A stretch of 64,000 nucleotides of DNA from Gigaspora margarita (taxonomy: Eukaryota; Glomeromycota; Glomeromycetes; Diversisporales; Gigasporaceae). Location: contig WTPW01000663.1 of assembly GCA_009809945.1 (NCBI GenBank), positions 168,911-232,910 on the forward strand. The letters run 5' to 3'. The notes under the pieces are model-generated. The model had not been told where the DNA came from. It saw nothing but the letters and a program-made list of their open reading frames with translations, and did not search any database. The translations under genes and the position numbers were made by a program. This document shows positions 44,425 to 53,583 of this stretch, in pieces. The first letter of the stretch is position 1. Each line of letters starts with the position of its first letter.

Positions 44425-44711
44425 TCATTTACTAACAATCACTTTATAGACATCCCATTTTACTAACAAATTATTTACCAATAAGTTCATTTTATTAACA
44501 GTTCATTTCACTGAAGCTTATTTCACTGACAAATTATTTCTGGTTATTGTCATTAGGGTTAGTGTAAGGTCAGAATAAAATTAGATTTAAAGTTAGCATG
44601 CTTTGTAGAAAAAAACCTGTTGGTGAAATGAGCTTTAATGAAATGTACTATCAGTAAAATGAACTTTTTAGTAAATAATTTGTTAGTATAATATTGTTAG
44701 TGAAATAAAAT
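44425..44711. mobile_element. Foldback element N, copy 1, TTAGGG core
   Basis: Arms of about 125 bp are made of TTTCACTGACAA-like words every 15-25 bp (CATTTTACTAACAAATTATT and AAATAATTTGTTAGTATAAT are paired). The centre (44551-44569) reads CATTAGGGTTAGTGTAAGG. Copy 2 is at 48766-49048. Confidence 0.75.
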
Positions 44712-45160
44712 GGACCTAATTTTGGTATCAAAAATATTATTACTATAGTTGTTGAGAGTATCTAGTAGAGGTAAAACAAGTTGTACTATATTATTCAATT
44801 TTAGATTTCTTTTTTTATTGCAGAGTTCTTCTAAATGTTAATATAGCTATTATAGCTAATTTATTCAGAATTAAATATTATAGCTCATATAGAGCAATCC
44901 TTTGAGTTTGCACAGAGTTATACATTAAAGCTCATATAGAGCAATTTTACTTATATAGAGTTTTCTTACAAGGCCAATATTGATCTTTATTATAAATCAT
45001 ATAGTTACTACCAATTGTTAATCCATGAAATATCTCTTAGAAATCAAATCTAATAGAGCAACTATTAACAAGAAGCTATTTGAGCACAGAGACACAAACT
45101 GTACAGTAGTATATTATTGTTGTTAGTATTTATGCAAGTGAGAGGGTTTATATTTATAGT
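44712..45160. other. AT-rich DNA
   Basis: TATAGCTCATATAGAGCAAT and TTAAAGCTCATATAGAGCAA recur within 60 bases at about 44878-44950. No gene. Confidence 0.4.
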
Positions 45161-45164
45161 AATT

Positions 45165-46055
45165 TGGCAATTCAAAAAGTATATAATATATTTTATAGAA
45201 TCAATTACAGTGTTTTTTATTTAATATGTTAAGATATTATAGCAAATATGCCTACAAAGTGGAGCAAATATTGCCCATATTTATAAAAAACTATCTACTA
45301 ATAAGCATATATAATATATGTGGAATAAATAATTGATCTATCATTAAGGGTAGAGGTACATAGATCATTTATATAATTTTATATAGTATTTTGAAATTTT
45401 TATATAAAACTGATATATGCAACTAATAAACCTTTTTTAAATTACAACTAATTTTCATTAAAATTTTACAAAATATAAATAAAACAATTTATCTATTATG
45501 GTATAATTTTGAACTATTAATATATTTTAAAAAAATATAGTTGTATATATCACAAAGTTTTCTGGGTCAGCCCAAATTTTTTGGGGTTACACAAAATCGC
45601 TAATTCTGATTGGTCAATTTATGCAAATTTATAAGTTAGTTTTATTACTAAATTTTAATATCCAATCTTTAAAAATATATTTTTTACTGAGTTTTTAACC
45701 AATGTTAATAATTTTACTATTATTAGAATTAGAAAAAAACCTGCTCTACAAACTTGTATTAAGTATTAAAATTAGTTTATTTAATATAATTTTTCATAAA
45801 ATTAATTATAAAAAAAATTTACAATTAAGATTATATATAATTTTAAAATAGTACCCCTACCCTTAATGCTATTCTAATTACACCAGTTCTTTATGCCTTA
45901 ATTGCAACATATTAGTTATATAAGGCACATCTGGTACATCCAGTATATTTAGTATATTCAGTACATTTAGTACATTTGGTACAACTAGCACAGTAGTCCT
46001 ATGACATATTTATAAGTTATAACAAGGAATTCAATATGCAAGGGTAATACTGAGT
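45165..46055 (+). repeat. Dispersed repeat, copy 2, split by element L
   Basis: Shares TTTGGCAATTCAAAA, ATGCCTACAAAGTGG and TTTATGCCTTAATTGCAACA with 23405-23810, including the 10-bp CACATCTGG-type units at about 45925-45990. It is interrupted at 45344-45866. Confidence 0.7.
45348..45862. mobile_element. TTAA-flanked element L, piggyBac-like MITE
   Basis: A 515-bp block with inverted ends GGGTAGAGGTAC and GTACCCCTACCC lies between two TTAA copies (45344-45347, 45863-45866). The related repeat at 23405-23810 has the same place as a single ATTAATGC, so this is a TTAA insertion. TTAA duplications are typical of piggyBac transposases. Interior AT-rich, no transposase. Confidence 0.82.
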
Positions 46056-46069
46056 AATACCTCTAATGA

Positions 46070-46227
46070 CAAAGCATGATTTATAATTATTTAAATAACA
46101 AAACAATAATATCTTTATAACAATTACCATGCTATTAAAATCATTAACCAAAGCATAATTTATAATTATTTAAATAACAAAACAATAATATCTTTATAAC
46201 AATTACCATGCTATTAAAATCATTAAC
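46070..46227 (+). repeat. 79-bp tandem duplication, nearly identical
   Basis: Units begin CAAAGCATRATTTATAATT at 46070 and 46149 and appear to differ at one base. Non-coding. Confidence 0.8.
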
Positions 46228-46332
46228 CAAAGAATTTTAACAATTAAAAATTATTAAATAAAGCATACTAAATATAAGTAAAATAAAAGTAGTATTTTAT
46301 TCCAAATTAAAATAAACAATACATTAATGATT

Positions 46333-47162
46333 GGTGCCGTAATTCAAAATGCAATTTGTCGTAATGTAATAATTATTTATTACAAAAGTCNTAATTGTAA
46401 TAATAATTACGACATGTCGTAATTATTACTACATGTCGTAATAATTATTACATGTCGTAATAATTACTACATGTCGTAATAATTACGACATGTCGTAATT
46501 ATTACTACGTGCCGTAATAATACGACATGTAATAATTATTAGACTATAACTAGCCAATCACCATTCGCAAAGGTCACGTGATGTATATAGTGGAGGATCT
46601 ACGGACAGTTCTTTAACATTAACTAAATCCACCTACTATTACCCTAATCCTAATACTAATTCTGGCCACTGCACTGTCCCTAAGAACTGTCCATAGCTTC
46701 TAGGAACCGCATAAAATTCTGCAGACACGTGATGATATGTGCTAAAATTCTATTGGCCAAAAAAACTCATGACGTGTAATTGCATTTTTCGATTAAAAAG
46801 TTAACTTTCGATATAACTTTGATATTAGGGTAAAGGTGAGCGCTCGGACGATGTTAACAAGAGCCTTATATATAACAAAATTTTTTGCAAGAAATTTTTT
46901 GCTAAGACGCAGGTGGTTGTAAGCCAAATTTTGCGTTATAAATGATTTTTCAAAAAGCCGGCATTACACTTGATCCTGTGCCATGATTGGTTCAAAATCA
47001 CGTGTCTGCAAAATTTTTAAGCGGTTCCTATGTATAATAATTACGACATGTCATAATAATTATGACATGTAGTAATAATTACTACAATTACGGCTTTAAA
47101 AAAGTCAGTGTAAAATATATGTCGTAACCATAATTGTCGTAATTAGCTATTTACGGCACCAT
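46333..47162. mobile_element. Foldback element S built of CATGTCGTAATAATTACGAC palindromes
   Basis: The ends are ATTGGTGCCGTAATT and, on the right, the complement of GAATGGTGCCGTAAAT. Both sides carry arrays of the near-palindromic word ACATGTCGTAATAATTACG (46380-46530, 47035-47130). Between them are inserted an inverted repeat at about 46555-46770 (ACGGACAGTTCT / AGAACTGTCCATAG, core TTACCCTAATCCTAATAC) and another at 46704-47037 (TAGGAACCGC / GCGGTTCCTA). No gene. Confidence 0.6.
46704..47037. mobile_element. Inverted-repeat element R inside S
   Basis: CTAGGAACCGCATAAAATTC, then TGCAGACACGTGAT, faces the complement in ATCACGTGTCTGCAAAATTT then AAGCGGTTCCTATG. A single TTAGGGTAAAGG lies at about 46825-46836, some 35 bases from the centre. 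Its left end overlaps the neighbouring inverted repeat, so the boundary is uncertain. Confidence 0.55.
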
Positions 47163-48479
47163 TCACTACAATACATACCATAAAACTTATAATAATTGTA
47201 AATTTGACAACTCTTTTAAAATCATAAATATAAATATGCCATATTTGCTTCTGTTGTTTGATTACATAATATTTACAAACTATTGTAAGCAAAAAATAGC
47301 TAAAAATATCAGTCAAATGTTTCATGAATTTAAAATATTTGCATAATAGTCTCAAGCTTAAAACCAAGTACAAAAATAAGTGCAAGTACAAGTGCAAAAA
47401 CAATTGTTCTACAATAGATAAAAAGAAAAATATAAATAGTAAATATATTGGCAAATATTAAGAAAAATTCATCCTATTAAAGATTTAAATAATTGATTTC
47501 TAGATTCTTCCCTTTTCACAAATTTTTGGTTGGAATTTTTGCCACTCAGATTATCTGGTAATCACTAATTTTCTTAGCAATTCCTGTAGTTTGTAGTTTT
47601 ATGTTGATCTACTAGCCAATAAAATTATAGTAATATCCAAAATGTAATTATTGTGCTAAATTAATATAGCATTATATAATAAAGTTATTATGCTTTAATG
47701 CTTTTTGATTGGTTATACAACTTGTATTAAAATGCTAAGATTAATATACAACTTGTATCAAAATGTTAAGATTAATATACAACTGTATCAAAATGTTAAG
47801 ATTAATACAGTTATAAGCAAGCTATAATCAAGAAATGTCATCACAATTGACAATTGTTTAATCATGAATTATCAAATCAACTTTAACAATATATATATAT
47901 AGCATTGTGTGTTAATTTGTAACAAAATTTTTTTATAGTAAATTATGAAACAACCAAATATTAAGAGGCTACAGCAAATCAGTATAGTAGTGCAGAATAC
48001 GAGTATTTTATACTCATTGGGTTATTTTTATACTGAAATTATAGCAGATTTGTATAGTATAGATAAGCAAATCAGTATAGTACAGTACAGGCTGATTTTA
48101 AAACCCATACTATTAGTGGTACAGGCTGATCCCAAAGGCTTTGGCTAATCTAGCTAATAAAATTACTCAGACTGATGTTATGATCAGTTGGAAGAGCTTG
48201 AGAAGATTGTGCCAGTTTAGTTTGATCATAAGCAAAGTGATTAAGGTTAAATAGATTAAAATAATAAACTAATACATATAATTTCAGGTTGTAAGGTTTC
48301 TCTTTATTAATATAAATTAATACATCAAATTAATACAATAATACTAAATACTATCTACTATGTGTTTTGCTACTGTTAAGTACTAAAATAGTATTTTGAA
48401 GCATATAGAATATAAAAGTACTGTGCTGTGCAATCAGTACTCTATAGTCAGGATTAAGACTATTTTATGATATATATAA
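47163..48479. other. AT-rich DNA with a 33-bp triple repeat
   Basis: Three units of GTATCAAAATGTTAAGATTA followed by ATATACAACTT lie at 47727-47815. The plus-strand frame at 47945-48148 is built on repeats of AATCAGTATAGTA and AGTACAG. No gene. Confidence 0.45.
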
Positions 48480-48765
48480 TTTGTTTGTCTGTAGTTCTTT
48501 TTGTTTTAATAATATTAATTAAATGAATAGCTTCTTCTTGAATTAGTTTTGTTTGCTGTGTAGCTTTGTTATCTAAAGTAAACCAATATCCAAGGAATTT
48601 GAATAGCTAGTTAGATGATAATAGTTTAAATTGATGGTTAAAGTATAAAAAAGGAGATAGGCTTTTGTGATTTGTAGTAAAGATCAATTTAGATAGGTTG
48701 ATTTGAATAACTACTATTTAGTAAAAAGATGTAAAAATTGGGTAGTTTGTATGGATTCATATTAT

Positions 48766-49048
48766 TTCACCAACAATCACTTCACAGACACCCCATTTCA
48801 CTGAAAATTATTCGCTAACAAGTTCATTTTACTGACAGCACATTTTACTTAAGCACATTTCACTGACAAGTTTTTTTCTATAAAGCACACTAATTTTACC
48901 CTGACCCTACCCTAACCCTAATGACAATGACTAGAATTACTTTGTTGGTGAAATTATCTTTGGTGAAATGAACTGTCGGTAAAATGAACTTGTTAGTGAA
49001 TAATTTGTCAGTGAAATAGGGTGTCTGTGAAGTGATTGTTAGTTAAAT
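48766..49048. mobile_element. Foldback element N, copy 2, CCCTAA core
   Basis: Arms of about 125 bp: ACAATCACTTCACAGACACC on the left and GGTGTCTGTGAAGTGATTGT on the right, built from TTTCACTGACAA words. The centre (48898-48923) is ACCCTGACCCTACCCTAACC then CTAATG. Inserted in the decayed LINE. Confidence 0.8.
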
Positions 49049-50820
49049 ATTTGTCATTCATTTGTACTAACTCTTCTAAAAATAACATAATTCACAGTGT
49101 ATCATCTATATAGGCCAATACTAAGCAAAAGAGATGAGCTATAGGTCTTGTCTGAAATTAAGTTGGTCTTCTAGTTAACTTGAAATGAATAGCTAGGTAT
49201 TTGTATAGCAATATGATTTATTAGTAGATTATAGTATATTCTCTAAAAGAGGGATGTTATTGTCTCTCTTTAGTCAATTCTGTTTTTGACTATATATGGG
49301 TTAGTAAGACCCAAGTTGTGATTACTTGATTATAGCAATTGAAAAGCAGTTAAAGAGGATATTAATAAGAGATTGTAGCATGCATATATGAGATAGAGTT
49401 TTGGCAAATAGTTTCAACTGTACAGAGTCATAAACCTTGCTCATATCTTAGGAAATTAGCTATAGTTGCAGCTTGCATCTTCAATAATATTGTTAAGAAT
49501 ATGTATAAATATTGATGTGCTATTGCCAAATAGTGTAATATAGTTGAATAGAGAAAGAATTTGGTATTGGGTGAGTGTTTTATTTAGCCAGTTAGTAAGA
49601 AGTTTTGTATATAAAATTTTTATGTGCTCTACTTAGCTAATTGGCTTGGTATTTACTAGGTTATTATCAAAGATTAGCTTTTTTAAAATGAAAACTTTAA
49701 CTTTCTTTTTACTGTTTGAGTATTATTTATATTTGTAAACAATGGTTAAAGAGAGCAGTGATTGCTATTATGCTATTTTGACTAGAGTGTTTTATTATTT
49801 CATAGCTAATACCTGATGGTCTACAGGTTTTGTAGTTAGTAAGAATTTTTTCTATAGAAAAAGGTTGCAGCATCTTAGAATACTATTTTGAATTAATATA
49901 GAATTTGAAGATATATTCTTCTATCCAAAAAGTGTTGAATAAGTTGGTATTAAGGTTTCTTGGAGCTGTTCATTGCTCAAAATGTATTTGAATTTGGGCC
50001 TTAATAATATTAGAATCAGTGATTATATCATTGTCTATTCTGAAGTTACCAAATTTTATAGGGTTCTTATATCTGTTAAGTATACTATTAATTATGGAGG
50101 TTGGATTGAAGTATTTTTGAATAGATTTTAAAATATGTTAATGAGTATTTTCTATTGCTATGAACTTGATAAAGAATTTTCCATTCTGTATTAGCAGCTA
50201 TTAGCCAATTAGATAAGTGGCTATACTCTGTAGGTAGTAGTTCTAAATTTAGCTAATATAATAAATTAAAGTTTTGTATTGTAAAGTAATGGTATACTAG
50301 AATAGCTAAGTTAGTATGGAGGGTCTGTTTGTTCTGTCTAATAATTTTGTTTAGCTTTTTTAAGCTATAGTATTGTAGTATAGCTTTGGGAAAAAAAGTG
50401 TAATAGAAGTTGCATGTAGCAAATTTTCTGTTTGATATCTGTTGAGTTGCTATATTGATATACTTATTTGGATTTTGTGTCATGTTTTTTTAGAGATCCT
50501 GTAGTTTGTATTTCTATATGTATTTTTTTTGGGCTAAATTTACAGTAATCTGGTCAGTAAAGTTTTGCTATTTTTTAGTATTCATAAGTTTGTAGCTAAA
50601 AATTTTTTTGTGAAATCAGCTTTTATATCTGGGCTGTTCTATTAGATATATGAAAAAGACCACTAAAAGCTAAGAATTTTGTGACTGCTTAGGTTAAAGT
50701 GCTAGGGTCATCTAAATTAAAGCTAGTAAGTAGAATACTAATAGTAAGTCTATTCAAATATAGTCTATTCTACTTTGGTATATAGATCTTTGCTATGTAG
50801 AAGCTAAAAATTGTGTAAAG

Positions 50821-51141
50821 TACCGTAAATGGGCATATAAAAGACCCCCATAATAGTAGATCCCCTACGTATCATCCCCGGGTCTACAGTATAGGTTGAG
50901 ATTTTTGGAAAAGATAAGAGACCCAGGTATACTAGAGAATCTAAACTGATAAAAGACCCGGGTATACTATAGGATAAACATTTGAATAGCTTGAAAATAA
51001 TGTATTACTTGTACCAATATACTATATTTATATTGTCTAGTACTGGACCCCTATCCGTACAATAGACCCCTAGGTCTACTATTGGGTTTAAAATTGAGAA
51101 AATGTAACAGATCCAGGTATTTTATATGGCCGTTTACAGTA
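50821..51141. mobile_element. Inverted-repeat element Y (TACCGTA ends)
   Basis: Left TACCGTAAATGGGCATATAA faces right TTATATGGCCGTTTACAGTA. The interior is rich in AGACCC / GGGTCT words. Related to Z at 16960-17223. Inserted in the decayed LINE. Confidence 0.7.
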
Positions 51142-51566
51142 GATAGGTCTGTAAAGTTATTGTATATTAAAAATTAGAAAGTTAGTATTTGCTGTTCGAA
51201 GTTAGTATGTTGTCTATAATAGCATTTAAGTCTTCCAAAATAATAGACAGAATGTTATTTGATATAGCTTGTTGGGTCTACTATATTACTATATTCTGAA
51301 TTTGAAATCTAAACTGCTATTTGCTACTTAGAAGGTATGTAGATATAATTTTGAACTTGAAGTCATGTTTAAAGAATAGATCTATTATAATTGTATATTC
51401 TAAAAATAGTAGAATTGTGGATCTTGTGAATATGTAGAGCTAAAGCATTGCATATTATGATTGCTGTACTAGCTTTGGTACTGTCAATACAGGACCAGAA
51501 GTAGGTATGACAGATACAGAATGTAGATGAGATTTTTTAGGGCATGTGATTAATAGATCTCCAGTC

Positions 51567-52360
51567 TAGGGTGTCCAGAATTATGCGAAAGCATAATATG
51601 CACATAATTACCAATTTTTCACATTGCATATGCTTCGCATAATTCAACAAAAATGCACTCAGATCACGTGGCTTAAATATGATTGGTAGATTTATGGACA
51701 TAAATATAACAACGATAAAATTGCAACTGCATTTTTATAATTCTGAAAATTTTTTAATAGGACATTTTTATAAAAAAAAAGCTTTTAACGTTTGTTACTG
51801 TTCATATTTATTAATAACAAAACCAAAAGCTTTGATTAAAAAAAAAAGAAATAAGTTTATATGATTATGGCTACAGAACGTCTTGTTAAGAACTCTTCAT
51901 ATAAGACTGATTTTTATACAAATGGAGAGAAACTTTTTTGTCAGTTTTGTCAAACCACAGTTGCTCACAAAAAAAAATCTATTGTTAATAGTCATCTGGT
52001 ATCAGAAACATTCAGTGAAGATTTTGATTTATACAAGTATTGGCATGAAAAGATGGCTTTATTATTAAATCTTAGCAAAATTGCTTTAGTGTATATTTGA
52101 TTGCCAGTTTCAGGAGTAGATGTAAAATGTAGCTTTTCGGTATATAACCGAATTTTAGCAGATAATAGACATGCATTGCCAGAAATTCACTTAGAATATT
52201 AAATTTTTTGAATTTTAATAAATAAATAAATATTTTAGAGAAATTTTAATATTGTATAATTAATCACATAATTTTAAATTTATTTCGCACTCATCGTACA
52301 ATTTGATCTCGATCGTATGTATAATTTGCTCTATTGCATTGCATAATTCTGAACACCCTA
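51567..52360 (+). mobile_element. hAT transposon, internally deleted
   Basis: Inverted ends TAGGGTGTCCAGAATTATGC and GCATAATTCTGAACACCCTA, flanked by a perfect 8-bp duplication CTCCAGTC (51559-51566, 52361-52368), the size made by hAT transposases. The subterminal region repeats GCATAAT / ATTATGC words. The only ORF joins the two ends of a hAT transposase, so the catalytic middle is gone. Confidence 0.9.
51861..52202 (+). pseudogene. hAT transposase remnant: BED finger fused to dimerisation domain
   Basis: ATG at 51861. Residues 24-45 (EKLFCQFCQTTVAHKKKSIV, then NSHL) look like a BED-type zinc finger with Cys-x2-Cys and a later His. From residue 58 (YKYWHEKMALLLNLSKIAL) the sequence is the C-terminal hAT dimerisation domain. 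It continues after a TGA at 52098-52100 as LPVSGVDVKCSFSVYN to a stop at 52202. The TGA replaces a Trp common in this motif. The usual several hundred residues with the DDE catalytic site are absent, so the protein could at most bind DNA or partner subunits. Confidence 0.85.
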
Positions 52361-52368
52361 CTCCAGTC

Positions 52369-53341
52369 TTAGGTTGGAATCGCATGATCACATGGGCACT
52401 TTCCTATTACACAGATCAATATAAAAAATAAATACACGGCTCCTTTTTTTTTTAACCAACCTTTTTTTTTAATATCGCCATTTGTTGTTGGTGTTGTCAC
52501 CTCTCTTCGCTGTTGGTATTGTCCCTCTCTTTGCTGTTGGTAGTGTCTTTGGTTTTATCCTTGGTTTCGTCATTGGTATAGTATTGCAATTGCTGTTTAC
52601 TTGTCGTAGGTAAGGTGCAGTTGTCATTTTATTAGTGGACGTTTACTTTTTTTTCTTCTATTATTGCTTTATTGCGTTTTTGTTTTCTTGTACTGTTATT
52701 TTATTTGTAGTGTTTTCATTTTTATTTTTTTTCTAGTGTCATCATTTCATTGTTTGCTCACTTCATCATTTCCTTACTTCATTGTTTCCTCGCTTCATTG
52801 TTTCCTCGCTTTATTGTTTCCTCGCTTTGTTGTTTTCTCACTTTGTCGTTTCATCATTTGTAACATTTTGCTAGATATTGTAGTGCTGTAATTGATATTG
52901 TTAACAGGGTTTTTAATGAGAGTTAGTATTAGATAAGGGGTAGGGTTAGCTTGTCATTGGCAAATTTTATATATAGATATATATCGATTACACACACCCT
53001 TGCCGTGATTTATCAATAGTAATAGTAATCGATATATATCTGGTTAATTAATATATAACCAATATATTGATAGTGATTATAATTGATACATGTCCATAAT
53101 AGTTAATAATTGATATATAATCAATATACAAAATGCATCTGTTCACATAATCATGCTTTTTGAACATTTTACAGGTTTTCGCAAGTTTTCACAATTTATT
53201 ATAAAATTTTATTTTTTATTTATTATTATTCTATATTATTTTAAATTAAATATACAATATTCGCAAGTTTTTGCAATTTAATATAAAATTTTATTTTTTT
53301 ATTTATTATTATATATTATATTTTAAATGAAAATTTCTTAA
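52369..53341. other. Low-complexity DNA with TTGTTGGTRTTGTC and CGCTTCATTGTTTCCT repeats
   Basis: A GTTGGTATTGTC-type repeat occupies about 52485-52580 and a 16-18-bp CGCTTCATTGTTTCCT repeat 52740-52865. The 75-codon frame over the latter is repeat-derived. ATATATCGATTAC words at 52975-53100 resemble, inverted, 55400-55575, so the two may be ends of one element. Confidence 0.45.
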
Positions 53342-53583
53342 TTTACACCAGGTGTATATACACACATACTAATTTATTGATTTATGAATTTGTGTAATAT
53401 ATAAATTATAAATGAAAAATTAGCACACTTAAGGTTAGGGTAAGGGTAGCTTGAGGGTTAGAGAAGGTTATAGTTTATACAAAAATTTTGCAAGGAATAT
53501 TTTTTGTTAGAACCCCAAAAGCTATTATATAATCAGAATTTTAAGATATTAATATATGTGTGTACATACACCTGGTGTACAAA
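53342..53583. mobile_element. Foldback element P with degenerate TTAGGG core
   Basis: Left TTTACACCAGGTGTATATAC faces right GTACATACACCTGGTGTACA, with arms of about 35 bp. The centre (53429-53462) has GGTTAGGGTAAGGG then GAGGGTTAGAG. Non-coding. Confidence 0.7.

Larger units (their letters stand above)
48480..51558 (-). pseudogene. Second LINE copy, heavily decayed, ORF2 part only
   Basis: Runs parallel to LINE ORF2 on the minus strand. The block at 51355-51375 shares TTGAAGTCATGTTTAAAGAA exactly with 32878-32897 (endonuclease region). The block at 49090-49500 aligns with the reverse-transcriptase region at about 30880-31240 (shared words around the YxDD site, AAGCTTTACT-type sequence and GCTATAGTTGCAG). 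The 3' part beyond the thumb (RNase H) is missing, so it ends near 48480. It is split by foldback N2 and element Y. Stops are far more frequent than in the first copy, so it is older or less constrained. The hAT element at 51567 inserted at or beyond its 5' edge. Confidence 0.6.

Noticed and set aside
47945..48148. 67-codon frame starting MKQPNIKRLQQ
   Set aside because: It is built on short repeats of AATCAGTATAGTA and AGTACAG, with no domain or homologous segment.
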